Source: Sphingobium_A sp965228065 (GTDB lineage Bacteria > Pseudomonadota > Alphaproteobacteria > Sphingomonadales > Sphingomonadaceae). From it: a stretch of 64,000 bases of DNA. The stretch spans positions 2,356,001 through 2,420,000 of the forward strand of contig OZ245788.1 in NCBI GenBank assembly GCA_965228065.1, written 5' to 3'. The translations under genes and the position numbers were made by a program. Each line of letters starts with the position of its first letter. The stretch's first letter is position 1. Shown in pieces: positions 25,565-35,845 of this stretch. The notes beneath the pieces were generated by a model that was not told where the DNA came from, did not search any database, and saw nothing but the letters and a program-made list of their open reading frames with translations.

Positions 25565-28500
25565 TGGCCGACACCGCCGACACCCCCGCCGTTCGTGCGA
25601 AGCGTCCGCTGGGCTGGCGTATCGCGATATGGGCCGGCATCGCCGTCGTTTCGCTGATCCTGCTCGCCATCGCCGCGGTCTTCGCGCTCGATACCGCGCC
25701 GGGCCGTCGCTTCGTGCTCAACCAACTCGACGGGTATGAGCTGGAATCGGGCTTGAAGGTGAATGTCGGCCGGCTCGACGGGTCGCTCTATGGTGCACTG
25801 GTGATCCGCGATCTGCGGCTGAGCGATACCAAGGGTGTGTTCGCCACTGCGCCGCGCATCGATCTCGACTGGCGACCCCTCGCCTTCATCAAGAGTCATG
25901 TCGACATCCGCTCGGCGACCGCCGGGCTGATCACGTTGGAACGGCTGCCCACGCTGAAGGCGGTTCCGAGCGATCCCAATGCGCCGATCCTGCCTGATCT
26001 CGATATCGATATCGGTCGATTGAAGGTCGATCGACTGGTGCTGGGCGCTGCTGTCGCCGGACAGCGCAGGGTGATGCGCCTCGACGGCAAGGCTGAGATC
26101 GCCGACGGTCGTGCGCGGGTGACCGCCAACGCTGCCGCGTCGGGCACGGGCGATAAGCTCGCGGTGGTGCTCGATGCGGTGCCCGACGACAATCGCCTGG
26201 TGATCGATGCGCAGCTGTCCGCGCCCGCCGGCGGGATCGTCGCGACGCTGGCGAAATTGACCCAGCCGCTCGAAGCGACGATCGCGGGACGGGGAAGCTG
26301 GGCCGACTGGCGCGGCCGGCTCGACGCGACATTGGGCGGTCAGCCGCTCGCCAAGGTCGAGATCGCCGCGCGCGACGGCAGCTTCGATCTGCGCGGGCCG
26401 CTGCGCCCCGGTTTGATCCTGCAGGGACCGGTCGAGCGGCTGACCGCGCCCGCGCTGATGCTTGAACTCTCCACGAAGCTGGAAGCGCGCCGTGCCGACA
26501 CGCGGCTGGCGCTGCGCTCGCCCGCGCTGGCGGTCACCGGCGCCGGCATGATCGATCTTGCCCAAAGCCGCTTCGGCAATATGCGCGTCGACGCGAAACT
26601 GCTGACGCCCGGCGCCATCGCCGAGAATCTGAACGGCCGCGACGTCCAGGCGTCGCTGGTGCTCGACGGCGCATTCGCGACGCCGGTGGTCGACTACAAG
26701 ATCCGCGCGGCCGCGATCGGTTTCGGCGAGACGGTGGTGCAGGGCCTTTATGCCGAAGGTCGCAGCCGGGTCGACGCGAATCGGATCCTGGTGCCCGTCT
26801 CCGCACGGATCGCGCGCGTCACCGGGCTCAACGCCGCGGCGGGCGGGATATTGACCAATGTCACCATCAATGGCGATTTCGCCATGCAGGGCGACAGCAT
26901 CATGTCCGACAATCTGCGCATCAAATCGCCGCAGATCGATGCGACCGCGGTGGTGATCGCTGACCTGTCGACCGGCATCTATCGCGGTGCGCTGAAAGGG
27001 CGGGTTAACGATTACCGCATCGACGGTGTCGGCATTGTCAATCTGACGACCGACATCAACCTGGTGACAGTGCCTTCGGGCGGCTTCGGGATGCAGGGGC
27101 GCTTCGGCCTATCGACTGTGCGCATCGACAATGCGACCGCCGCCGAATTCCTGGGCGGGCGTACCGTGATCGCGGGCAATATCCGGTTCGATCCGGAAGG
27201 CGTGTTCGCGGTCGACAATCTGCGCGTCAATGCGCCGAAATTCCAGCTTGCCGGCGGACGCGGATCGTATCGTCCCGACGGACGCATCGCCTTCGTCGCG
27301 CGCGGCATGTCCAATCAATATGGCCCGCTGGCGGTCGACATCTCGGGCACGGTCGAACGGCCGCTTGTGCGGCTGCGCGCATCGCGACCCAATGTCGGCG
27401 TGCAGTTGAGCGATGTGGAGGCGATCATCCGCGGCACGGCTGCGGGCTATGCGGTCACCGCGACCGGCGGATCGCCGTACGGCCCGTTCAATGCCGATGT
27501 GCTGGTGCGCACGGCTGCCGGGCCGCTGACCGTCGATATCAATCGCGCGCGTTTCGCCGGCGTGGATTTCGCGGGTACTGTTCGGCAGTTGCCGGCGGGG
27601 CCATTCGCCGGGCGGCTGACCGCCAATGGGTCAGGCATCAACGGTGTGGTGAACCTGGGCGCGGTCGGCAAATATCAGAGCGCCGCCGTTTCTGCCCGCG
27701 CCAATGGCGCGCACATACCGGGGCAGGCCGGATTGGTGATCGACCGTGCGATCATCGAGGCGAGGGCGATTCTCTACGAAACGCCCGAAGTGGTCGCCGA
27801 CGTGCAACTGGCGGGCGTTCGCCAGGGCGAGCTGCTGATCCAGACCGCGCGCGCGAAGATCAATTATCGCGGCGGACGCGGGACGGCTCAGCTCGTCGCC
27901 AATGGCCGCTCGGGCGCGACTTTCCGGGTTGCCGCCAATGCGCAACTAGCGCCCAATCTCTACCGCGTGGCTGCGCAGGGACAGATCGGCACCGTGCCGT
28001 TCCGCTTGGCACAGCCCGCAGTGATCCGCGGCGAGAATGGCACCTATCGCCTGTTGCCCGTCGCAGTGATCGTGCCGCAGGGCCAGATGCGGGTCGCCGG
28101 CCGTTATGGCGCCGGGCTGGAGGCGCAGGCGCGTTTCCAGAATTTCGATCTCACCTTCCTCAACACCTTCGCGCCAGGCGCGGGCATCGGTGGTCGGGCG
28201 ACCGGTGCGCTCGATTTCGCTCAGGCTTCCGCCAATGCTTTCCCACGCGCCGATCTGCGGCTGTCGATCGACGATTTCACGCGCTCGGGCGCGGCGATCG
28301 TGTCCACGCCGGTGGACATTTCCGCACAGGGCACGCTCCGGCCTGAGGGCGGCACGATGGCCGCGATCATCCGCCGCGGCGGTGGCACGATCGGACGTGC
28401 CCAGTTCCGGTTGCAGCCATCGGGCGACGGTGCGTGGACGACCGCGCTGGCCAATGGCCCGCTGTCGGGCGGCATTCGATACAATGGCCCTGCGGATGTG

Positions 28501-29754
28501 CTGTGGAGCCTTGCCGGGATCACCGATCAGCAACTCTCCGGCCCCGTCGGCATTGCCGCCGACGTCTCCGGCACGGTTGGCCAGCCGCGCGCGGTGGGCG
28601 TGATCCGCGCCAATGCGCTGACCTATGACAATGAAACCTATGGCACGCGGATCAGCGCGATCCGACTGAATGGCCGCTTCACCAACGATCGGCTGGAGAT
28701 CACCGAGTTCGCCGGCCGCGCGGGGAATGGCATCGTCACGGCCAAGGGCAGTGTCGGTTTCGCGGCCAATTCGGGCTTCCCGATCGATCTTCGCGCTACC
28801 CTGACCAATGCCCGGCTGGCGGAGAGCGACGCGATCTCCGCACGCGTCTCCGGCGATGTTGCGATCACCAACGACGCCAGCGGCGCATGGGTGCGCGGCA
28901 CGCTGCGCCTGCCCGAGGTTAGGTACCAGATCATCCGCCAGGGCGCGGCCGAGATCGCCGAGCTCGAAGGCGTTCGCCGCAAGGGGACGAGCCGGGCGCA
29001 GGCGGCGCAGCAGGCCGCGGCTGCCGGCCCGCCGGGCCTGTTCAAGCTCGATCTCAACATCGTTGCCGAGGAACGCCTGTATGTCAGCGGCATGGGGCTG
29101 GAGAGCGAGTGGGGCGCCAATCTGCGCGTCGGCGGCACGTCGCGTGCGCCGGTCGTGACGGGCGTGGTTGATCTGGTGCGCGGCACCTACAGCTTTGCCG
29201 GGCGGCGTTTCGACCTGAGCGATGCCAGCGTGGTGCGGTTCGAGGGCGGGCAGGCGACCAATCCGTCGCTGCAGATCTCCGCGACCGCCGACATCCAGGA
29301 TACCGATGTGACGATCAATATCGGCGGTCGTGCACAGAACCCCCAGATCACGTTCAGCAGTTCGCCCAGCCTGCCGCAGGATGAGCTGTTGTCGCGCATC
29401 CTGTTCGGCAATTCGGTGACGGAATTGTCGGCGGTGCAGGCGATCCAGCTTGCGTCCGCGCTCAACGGCCTGCGCGGATCGGGCGGCGGGCTCAATCCGC
29501 TCGGCAAGCTGCGTTCGGCCACCGGCATCGACCGGTTGCGCATCCTGGGCGCGGACGAGACCACCGGGCGCGGCACTGCGGTTGCGGCCGGCCAGTACAT
29601 CTCCAAGGACATTTATGTGGAGATCATCACCGACACCAAGGGCTTCACCGCGACCCAGATCGAGATCGCCTTGTCCAAGGCGCTGTCGATCCTCAGCCAG
29701 ACTGGCGGATCGAACGGCACCGCAGTCAACCTGCGCTATTCGAAGGATTATTGA
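25564..29754 (+). CDS. tamB: TamB-like translocation/assembly module protein
   Basis: A 1396-residue inner-membrane-anchored protein with one N-terminal helix (IAIWAGIAVVSLILLAIAAV) and a very long periplasmic beta-rich region. It ends in the conserved DUF490/TamB C-terminal domain, with segments such as VTGVVDLVRGTYSFAGRRFDLS, read in two parts, and a terminal VNLRYSKDY. It bridges the periplasm to TamA and belongs to the AsmA-like group now also linked to lipid transport. ATG 25564 is chosen because it overlaps the tamA stop. Repeated N-x-x-I/V-x-G modules run through the middle region. Confidence 0.92.
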   Translation: MADTADTPAVRAKRPLGWRIAIWAGIAVVSLILLAIAAVFALDTAPGRRFVLNQLDGYELESGLKVNVGRLDGSLYGALVIRDLRLSDTKGVFATAPRIDLDWRPLAFIKSHVDIRSATAGLITLERLPTLKAVPSDPNAPILPDLDIDIGRLKVDRLVLGAAVAGQRRVMRLDGKAEIADGRARVTANAAASGTGDKLAVVLDAVPDDNRLVIDAQLSAPAGGIVATLAKLTQPLEATIAGRGSWADWRGRLDATLGGQPLAKVEIAARDGSFDLRGPLRPGLILQGPVERLTAPALMLELSTKLEARRADTRLALRSPALAVTGAGMIDLAQSRFGNMRVDAKLLTPGAIAENLNGRDVQASLVLDGAFATPVVDYKIRAAAIGFGETVVQGLYAEGRSRVDANRILVPVSARIARVTGLNAAAGGILTNVTINGDFAMQGDSIMSDNLRIKSPQIDATAVVIADLSTGIYRGALKGRVNDYRIDGVGIVNLTTDINLVTVPSGGFGMQGRFGLSTVRIDNATAAEFLGGRTVIAGNIRFDPEGVFAVDNLRVNAPKFQLAGGRGSYRPDGRIAFVARGMSNQYGPLAVDISGTVERPLVRLRASRPNVGVQLSDVEAIIRGTAAGYAVTATGGSPYGPFNADVLVRTAAGPLTVDINRARFAGVDFAGTVRQLPAGPFAGRLTANGSGINGVVNLGAVGKYQSAAVSARANGAHIPGQAGLVIDRAIIEARAILYETPEVVADVQLAGVRQGELLIQTARAKINYRGGRGTAQLVANGRSGATFRVAANAQLAPNLYRVAAQGQIGTVPFRLAQPAVIRGENGTYRLLPVAVIVPQGQMRVAGRYGAGLEAQARFQNFDLTFLNTFAPGAGIGGRATGALDFAQASANAFPRADLRLSIDDFTRSGAAIVSTPVDISAQGTLRPEGGTMAAIIRRGGGTIGRAQFRLQPSGDGAWTTALANGPLSGGIRYNGPADVLWSLAGITDQQLSGPVGIAADVSGTVGQPRAVGVIRANALTYDNETYGTRISAIRLNGRFTNDRLEITEFAGRAGNGIVTAKGSVGFAANSGFPIDLRATLTNARLAESDAISARVSGDVAITNDASGAWVRGTLRLPEVRYQIIRQGAAEIAELEGVRRKGTSRAQAAQQAAAAGPPGLFKLDLNIVAEERLYVSGMGLESEWGANLRVGGTSRAPVVTGVVDLVRGTYSFAGRRFDLSDASVVRFEGGQATNPSLQISATADIQDTDVTINIGGRAQNPQITFSSSPSLPQDELLSRILFGNSVTELSAVQAIQLASALNGLRGSGGGLNPLGKLRSATGIDRLRILGADETTGRGTAVAAGQYISKDIYVEIITDTKGFTATQIEIALSKALSILSQTGGSNGTAVNLRYSKDY

Positions 29755-29784
29755 ACCGGGCCGCGCCGTCTTCGTTGACAGGTG

Positions 29785-30798
29785 ATGGACCAGCCGATTC
29801 CACAGACCGCCATCCCCGACGACACCGTCATCATGGTGAAGGCACGAGACGACGGAGCCCCCGGCCGCGACGCGCATTCGCCGTGGAGCATGCCCCGCGC
29901 CGCGTGGTGGCAGATCCTGAAACGGGTGTGGGTGGAAACCGGCAAGGACAATGTCTCGCTCGTATCCGCCGGGGTGGCCTTTTTCGCGTTCCTGTCGTTC
30001 GTGCCGCTGATCGCAGCCGCGGTACTGATCTACGGCCTTGCTGCCGATCCGGCCTCGATTGCCGGATATATGGGCGATCTGTTCTCTCTGATGCCTGCCG
30101 AGGTCGCGACGATCGTCATCGGCCAGTTGAGGGACATGGTCGCGACTGCATCGACCACCAAGGGCTGGGCGCTGGGGATTGCGCTCGTCACGTCGATCTA
30201 TGGCGCAATGCGGGCATCGTCGGGCCTGATCATGGCGCTCAACATCGCTTATGAAGAGCGCGAAACGCGCGGCTTCGTCCGGCTGAATCTGGTCACCCTG
30301 GCCTTCACCATCGGCTTTGTATTTGCAGGGCTCGGGCTGATTGTCGTGTCGTCGATGCTGGTCGCGATGGAAGCGTTGCTCAAAGGATGGCCAATGATCC
30401 TGGTGTGGATCGCGCGTGGAACCGTCTGGTTGATGGCGGGCGCGGCGATGTCGTTCCTGATCGCGATCACCTTCCGCTACGCGCCCGATCGATCGCGCGC
30501 CAAATGGATCTGGATCACGCCGGGATCATTGCTGATGACGATCGGCGGACTGATCCTGACCGCAGGCTTCAGCACCTATGTCGCCAATTTCGGCAGCTAC
30601 AATGCGACCTATGGTGCGTTGGGCGCCGTCGTCGTGTTCCTGCTGTGGCTCTATCTACTCGCCTATCTGCTGTGCATCGGCGCGGAGCTGAACGCCGAGC
30701 TTGAAAAGCAGACGGCGGTCGACACCACCGTCGGTCGCGATCGGTCTGCAGGCAAGCGTGGCGCCGCGGTCGCCGATTTCGTCGCGGTGGAGAGTTGA
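29785..30798 (+). CDS. YihY/BrkB-family inner membrane protein
   Basis: A 337-residue integral membrane protein. After a cytoplasmic segment of about 50 residues come roughly six hydrophobic segments, including VSAGVAFFAFLSFVPLIAAA, and the family signature NFGSYNATYGALGAVVVFLLWLYL (in two parts), which ends in GAELNAELE. Members are widespread; claims that they are ribonuclease BN are obsolete, and their transport role is unproven. The start is ATG 29785, since the GTG three bases earlier adds only one residue. It follows tamB by 30 bases and may share its transcript. Confidence 0.88.
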   Translation: MDQPIPQTAIPDDTVIMVKARDDGAPGRDAHSPWSMPRAAWWQILKRVWVETGKDNVSLVSAGVAFFAFLSFVPLIAAAVLIYGLAADPASIAGYMGDLFSLMPAEVATIVIGQLRDMVATASTTKGWALGIALVTSIYGAMRASSGLIMALNIAYEERETRGFVRLNLVTLAFTIGFVFAGLGLIVVSSMLVAMEALLKGWPMILVWIARGTVWLMAGAAMSFLIAITFRYAPDRSRAKWIWITPGSLLMTIGGLILTAGFSTYVANFGSYNATYGALGAVVVFLLWLYLLAYLLCIGAELNAELEKQTAVDTTVGRDRSAGKRGAAVADFVAVES

Positions 30799-30826
30799 AC
30801 GGCGGGTAGCTGGGCGCAGGCGACGG

Positions 30827-32110
30827 TCAACCGGCGTCGATAAGCGTTTCGAGCGCATCGTGTGCGGCTGCTGCGGCATCCCAAAGGTCCGGATTGCGCA
30901 GATCGGCAGGCGCGATCGTCTCCGGCCACCGCTGTTCCACCAGCCGGACCAGGGCGTCCCAGCGTGGCTCGTCGAGCAGGAAGCCGGGGGCGATCGCCTG
31001 GATCGCGGCTTCGCTCGCGGGAACGCGCAGGCGCAGGCAGGCCGGCCCTCCGCCATTGCGCATGCTTTCGCGCACATCCACGATGATTGCCTCGACGATC
31101 GGATTGTCCGCCGCGATCAGCCGGTCGACCGCGGCCTTTGCGCTGGGTTCGTCATCGAGTTCCGCCGGCAGGACAAGCGCCATCGCGCCGTCGCCCAGTG
31201 TCACCAACTGCGAATTGAACAGATAGCTGCGCACCGCAGCATCCAGCGTCACATCCTCGACCAGGATCAGATGCGTGCCCGGCACGCTGCGGGCCAGGTG
31301 ATCGAACAGCAGATCATGGTCGTCAAATGCCTGGGGGTGGGCGAGCAGCACCGTCTCGTTCGCGACGGCGACGACATCATTGTGGAACGCGCCTCCGTCG
31401 ATTGCCGTCGCCGACTGGGCAATGTGAAGCGTGCGATCGGGTGCGATCCCGGCCAGGCGCGCGACTGCCTGGCCGGCGCGGCGCGACTGGCGTTCCGGAT
31501 AGCGCCCGCCACGGTCTGCACCATGGACGAAGATGTTGATCCCCGGCGCTCCGTGCGACGGCGCGATCCGCATATGATTGGCGGCACCCTCGTCGCTCAG
31601 ATGACGGGCGGGCAGCAAGGGCGGGTGGACGGCGAAATGGCGTGCATCACCGAAGACGCGGCGGAGATTAGCGAAGGTCTCGGGCCCCTCGAGGCTGCGA
31701 TGCAGCATGGTGTCGAGATTGGCCGCGACCAGGTGGATACGGCCGTCGCTGGCGTCCGCCGCCGCGATCACCGTCGCCGCATTGGCCGCCCACATCGAGG
31801 ATGCCGAGCAGGTGGCGTTGAACAGCACGGGATCTTCGGCCGCCGCGCTGTGCAGCACCTGATGATCGTTTCCGGCAAAGCCCAGCTTGCGCAGCGCGCC
31901 GATGGCGGGGCGTCGAAGCGGGGGAAGAAAGCCCTGCAGCAGTCCGCGATCGAGCAGGCAGCGCATCTTGTGCAACCCCTGCAGCGCGGCCGCGCGCGGG
32001 TGTGACGTGTCGCCGGCATTGCTGGCGCTGGCGACATTGCCGAGCGAGAGACCGGCATAATTGTGCAGTGGCCCCACCAGCCCGTCGAAATTGATCTCGC
32101 GCACGCGCAT
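30827..32110 (-). CDS. astB: N-succinylarginine dihydrolase
   Basis: A 427-residue enzyme that hydrolyses N2-succinyl-L-arginine to N2-succinylornithine, ammonia and CO2, the second step of the arginine succinyltransferase (AST) pathway. The N terminus (REINFDGLVGPLHNYAGLSLGN), read in two parts, is characteristic, and the nucleophile Cys lies in NGGGPACLRLRV. The His/Asn region is GGAFHNDVVAVANE. The long upstream frame overlaps astA and is rejected; ATG 32110 gives the family N terminus. It is 35 bases downstream of astA on the same strand. The later AST genes (astC, astD, astE) are not in the window. Confidence 0.94.
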   Translation of the reverse strand: MRVREINFDGLVGPLHNYAGLSLGNVASASNAGDTSHPRAAALQGLHKMRCLLDRGLLQGFLPPLRRPAIGALRKLGFAGNDHQVLHSAAAEDPVLFNATCSASSMWAANAATVIAAADASDGRIHLVAANLDTMLHRSLEGPETFANLRRVFGDARHFAVHPPLLPARHLSDEGAANHMRIAPSHGAPGINIFVHGADRGGRYPERQSRRAGQAVARLAGIAPDRTLHIAQSATAIDGGAFHNDVVAVANETVLLAHPQAFDDHDLLFDHLARSVPGTHLILVEDVTLDAAVRSYLFNSQLVTLGDGAMALVLPAELDDEPSAKAAVDRLIAADNPIVEAIIVDVRESMRNGGGPACLRLRVPASEAAIQAIAPGFLLDEPRWDALVRLVEQRWPETIAPADLRNPDLWDAAAAAHDALETLIDAG

Positions 32111-32145
32111 CGCGTCGTTTCCTTGGTTGTCGTTCGGGATGCGCG

Positions 32146-33141
32146 TCAGAAGCTGACATGCCGGACCGGGTCGCCCCGGGTGAGGTTCAATATGCGTGCG
32201 GTTTCGGAGGCGATCGCGATGCCCGATGGGGACTGCCGCACTGCCGCACGCGTGACCCGGAAACCGGCGCCGGCATGCGCCGCGATCAGATGCTCTTCCG
32301 CATCGTCGCCGATTGGTTCGATTGCCTCGATGCAGTTGGAGAGGCTCGCGCGGATCGACGCCAGAGAGTCGATCTCGCCGACAAGCGTGGGCCCGGCATC
32401 GAAGATGTCGATATAGCCGTCCTCGCGGAATCCCTCGGTCAGCAGCAGGTCGCGCGCGCGTTGTCCGTCGCGATGCGGCTCGCCGATGACCGCCTGCGCC
32501 TCGGCGCTCAGCAATGCGACATGGATCGGATGGCGCGGCCCGAGATCCGCAATCATCTGGTTGCCTGTCATGGCGTTGAGCCGATCTGCCTCTTCGAACG
32601 GCATGTCGTAGAAATGGCGCCCCACCGCATCCCAGAAGGGCGAGCCGCCATCGACCTGCATGCCGCGCAGATCGGCGATGACGTGGGTGCCGAACCGTTC
32701 GCGGTGGCAGGCGATGAACAAATAGCGGCTGCGTGCCATCAACGCGCCGGCGCCCCGCCCCTGAAAATCCGGATCGACGAGCAGCCCGCCCACTTCGGAA
32801 TGCCCGTCGAAATCGTTGGTCAGCGTCAGCATCCGCATCGACACGCGCCTGCCGGTCACCGCCGATTGCTGGGTCGTCCGGCTGATCCGGTAGCTGTAAA
32901 ATGGCCAGTCGGTGCCGATCCGTGGAAACACCATGCCGCAGCCGACGACACGATCCCCGGCGCACAGGACCAGGATGATCGGACCAGGTGCTGCGTCGTC
33001 CACAAGCGCGCCGGTGCTGGCGTGCAGCCTGGCGGCCAGCGCCGCGCGATCCGCGGGCAGGTTGGTCAGTCCCGAACCGCCGCGCCGGGCAAGCGCCACC
33101 AAAGCGTCGAGATCGTCAATGTCGGCGATCCGGACGAACAT
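32146..33141 (-). CDS. astA: Arginine N-succinyltransferase
   Basis: A 331-residue GNAT-fold enzyme that transfers a succinyl group from succinyl-CoA to the alpha-amino group of L-arginine, committing arginine to catabolism to glutamate. The N terminus FVRIADIDDLDALVALA, the segment GSGLTNLPADRAAL and the LLVDPDFQGRGAGALMA acyl-CoA-binding region fit the AstA family, and length is normal. ATG 33141 is the first codon of the conserved start. It lies 98 bases downstream of a TonB-dependent receptor and 35 bases upstream of astB, so the three may form one transcript. Confidence 0.93.
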   Translation of the reverse strand: MFVRIADIDDLDALVALARRGGSGLTNLPADRAALAARLHASTGALVDDAAPGPIILVLCAGDRVVGCGMVFPRIGTDWPFYSYRISRTTQQSAVTGRRVSMRMLTLTNDFDGHSEVGGLLVDPDFQGRGAGALMARSRYLFIACHRERFGTHVIADLRGMQVDGGSPFWDAVGRHFYDMPFEEADRLNAMTGNQMIADLGPRHPIHVALLSAEAQAVIGEPHRDGQRARDLLLTEGFREDGYIDIFDAGPTLVGEIDSLASIRASLSNCIEAIEPIGDDAEEHLIAAHAGAGFRVTRAAVRQSPSGIAIASETARILNLTRGDPVRHVSF

Positions 33142-33239
33142 GCCGGGCTCCTGATCGAAATGGTGCGATAGCCGTCGCCGGAATATGTCCGGCGACGGCG
33201 GGGTGTTCGAGGTAAAACAAATCGGCCCTAGGACCGGTC

Positions 33240-35609
33240 CTAGAAGCGCTTGGTCAGCCCAACCCCGATCGTGCGGGGGCGGTTCGCATAATAGGTGACG
33301 TCGGAGGTTGCGAAATTGCTGTTGGCGAATGCGTAGTTTCGCGAGGTCTTGAAACGCGCATCGAACAGATTGTCGGCGAAGATGCGGACGTCCCAGCTAT
33401 CGCCCTCCAGGCGCACCGACAGGTTGGACAGCCAATAGCCGGCGATCGACCGATATTGGGGATTGACGGTCGTGGACGGGACCAGCGAGCCGGCCGTCGC
33501 GCCGCGAACCGGCTGGAAGCGTCCGAAATCGGCGTGGCTGCCGCTCGTGTAACTGGTCAACCAGTTCAACCCGGCCTTGAGACCGCCGCTCACTTCGACG
33601 CTGTAATCCGCCATCGCCGACAGCGCGTGGCGCGGAACCATCGGCATCCGCTCGCCCTTGAAGCCGATGCGCTCGATTGTCTCGGTCAGCTTCGCGTCCG
33701 TATAGCTGTAGCCCAGGTTGAAGGAGAGGCCGGACAGCAGGATGTCGCGCGCATTCACTTCGATCTCGACGCCCTGCGAGACGGCCTTGCCGGCATTGCC
33801 CTGATAGGAGAAGCCGATCGGGGTGCGAACCGTGGTCTGGATATCCGACCAGTCGATCCGGAACAGCGCCGAACTCACATAGATGCGGTTCTGCGCGAAC
33901 GAGAATTTGCCGCCGAGTTCGTAGCTCACCAGATCGTCCGAGTTGAACTGATAGCCTTCGGGGGGAACGCCGGTGTTCGGTGTCAGGCGATTGAAGCCGC
34001 CCGGCCGGAACCCTTGTGCGATCGTGGCATAGATCAGGCCGGCGCCGCCGAGCTTGTACGATGTGTTGAAGCGCCAGACGGTGCCCTTCTCATGGTTGCT
34101 GCCATAGGAGAATTCATCCGCATACGGCACGGTGCGTGCCAGCCCATTGGCGTCGCGGGCATTCCGGCCGAACCATTGATCGATCGCGTAGAAGTCGCCA
34201 TTGCCGCGCACGTCGAAATAGCGTCCGCCGACCGAAACCTGCCAGGCATCGGTGAATTGATATTTGAGTTCGCCGAACACCGCATATTGGCGCGACCGGT
34301 CGGTATAGGCGTAGTTATATTCCTTGTTGTCGTTGAGTTTGGCGCCGATGACGTTCTGCTCGAAGGCGGCCTGTCCCGGAAAGGGGACGGGCACATATTC
34401 CTGGTCGCTCTCGCCGGTGCGTACCTTGTTGTAATAACCGCCGATGATCCAGTTGAACGGGCCGTCCGATGCCGAGACCAGCCGGACCACCTGCGTGAAG
34501 GCGTGCGATCGTGCGCGTCGCACCGAATATTCGGTGAATTCGGGAATGTCGTCCGGATCGAGGAAACTGCCGAAGATGGAATCGCGGATGCCGAAGGTGC
34601 CGTCGTTCGAGGAATCGTGCTTCTCGTCGATATAGGACGAACTCGAGGTCAGCTTGGCCCAACCGAAGTCATAAGCGAGCGTGAGATTGCCGAGCTGCGC
34701 CCGGTAACGTGTGTCGCCGGGATGGATATAGTTGACGGTGTACCGGGGCTGGCTTTCGCGCTGATAGACCGATTCCCCATAGCGGGCGGTCTGGCGATAA
34801 TAGGTGACGTTGATCTCCAGATCGTCGACCGGCTTCATCAGCACCGCGATGCGGCCCGACGTCGTCCGGTCGTCATTGACGTTCTTGGCACCCGTCCGGA
34901 CATTGTCGATGAAGCCGTCATTGTCGAAATGACCGAGATTGGCGCGGATCGCGATCCAGTCGTTGACGGGCACATTGACCATCCCGGTCAGATTGTAATT
35001 GGCGCCGCCATGGCGTGTCGTCGAAAGCTCGGCGCCGACGGTGCCCTCGAATTTCTGCGTATTGGGCTTTTTCGAGATGTAGCGCAGCGTGCCGCCGATC
35101 GCGCCGCCGCCGAACAATGTGCCCTGGGGACCGCGGAGCACTTCGACACGCTCGATGTCGATCAGCTTCAGATCCAGCGGCGTGCCGCGATAGGGCATAT
35201 CCATCGGCACTTCGTCGACATAGACCGTCGTCGTCGGCGCCAGACCCGCCTCGCTGCCCGTCCGCAGGCCGCGCAACACCAGCTTGGCGCCGCCCGACGG
35301 GCCATAATCGTTCATCGAGAGGCCGGGCACGGTGCGCGCGAAATCTGTCAGGTCGGTCGCACCGGTCTTCTGGAGCGTGTCTGCCGAGATCGCCTGGATG
35401 TTGAAGGGGACGTCGCGGACGGTTTCGGCGCGTCGTGTCGCGGTGACGACAATTTCATCGACCGCCTGGGCTGTGTTGTCGGCGGATTGCCCGTTCGGAG
35501 CGGCCGCACCCTGCTGGGCGAAGGCCGGGCTCGCCAGCGCGATGATCGACGCTGCCGACAGCAGCCCCGATGCGGCTGCCCGATAGAGTCTGTTCCGTCC
35601 GTTGTTCAT
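33240..35609 (-). CDS. TonB-dependent outer-membrane receptor
   Basis: A 789-residue outer-membrane transporter. A signal peptide (SAASIIALASPAFAQ) is followed by a TonB-box-like segment (DEIVVTATRR), a plug domain (about 60-180, including VEVLRGPQGTLFGGGAIGG) and a 22-strand-type barrel ending in the usual C-terminal Phe (GVGLTKRF). It imports an unidentified substrate with energy from TonB. ATG 35609 is supported by a strong GGGGGAAG ribosome binding site. An extended -10 promoter (TGATATAAT) and a TATCA/TGATA palindrome lie upstream, shared with the divergent RpiR-type regulator gene. Context suggests an amino-acid- or peptide-related substrate. Confidence 0.92.
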   Translation of the reverse strand: MNNGRNRLYRAAASGLLSAASIIALASPAFAQQGAAAPNGQSADNTAQAVDEIVVTATRRAETVRDVPFNIQAISADTLQKTGATDLTDFARTVPGLSMNDYGPSGGAKLVLRGLRTGSEAGLAPTTTVYVDEVPMDMPYRGTPLDLKLIDIERVEVLRGPQGTLFGGGAIGGTLRYISKKPNTQKFEGTVGAELSTTRHGGANYNLTGMVNVPVNDWIAIRANLGHFDNDGFIDNVRTGAKNVNDDRTTSGRIAVLMKPVDDLEINVTYYRQTARYGESVYQRESQPRYTVNYIHPGDTRYRAQLGNLTLAYDFGWAKLTSSSSYIDEKHDSSNDGTFGIRDSIFGSFLDPDDIPEFTEYSVRRARSHAFTQVVRLVSASDGPFNWIIGGYYNKVRTGESDQEYVPVPFPGQAAFEQNVIGAKLNDNKEYNYAYTDRSRQYAVFGELKYQFTDAWQVSVGGRYFDVRGNGDFYAIDQWFGRNARDANGLARTVPYADEFSYGSNHEKGTVWRFNTSYKLGGAGLIYATIAQGFRPGGFNRLTPNTGVPPEGYQFNSDDLVSYELGGKFSFAQNRIYVSSALFRIDWSDIQTTVRTPIGFSYQGNAGKAVSQGVEIEVNARDILLSGLSFNLGYSYTDAKLTETIERIGFKGERMPMVPRHALSAMADYSVEVSGGLKAGLNWLTSYTSGSHADFGRFQPVRGATAGSLVPSTTVNPQYRSIAGYWLSNLSVRLEGDSWDVRIFADNLFDARFKTSRNYAFANSNFATSDVTYYANRPRTIGVGLTKRF

Positions 35610-35683
35610 GGCTTCCCCCTTTTTCGATGCCGGAGTGCGTTCCGGTCTGTTCGATTCGTAACAGTGGGTGCGATAAGGGTACA

Positions 35684-35710
35684 ATTATATCATACTGTCA
35701 ATATGTGATA
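35684..35710 (-). promoter_or_regulatory. Extended -10 promoter and TATCA-N13-TGATA operator candidate
   Basis: On the minus strand TGATATAAT (35692-35684) is a near-perfect extended -10 box, 75 bases upstream of the receptor ATG; no good -35 box is seen at 17 bases. It overlaps a 23-bp imperfect palindrome (35688-35710) with arms TATCA and TGATA. The adjacent divergent gene encodes an RpiR-type regulator, so this could be its operator. A related arrangement of the same half-sites occurs before dgcN. Confidence 0.55.
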
Positions 35711-35845
35711 CTTAAGTAACATTGCTTTACATGGCGCAGAGGATCGGGAGGATGGCGATGCTGGCGCGGCGGAGCCTGCCAACCTAAAGACAGGCTACCG
35801 TCAGGACATTCGGGGGAGAATTGAGCCGTGCAAGGGGGAGCCGAT

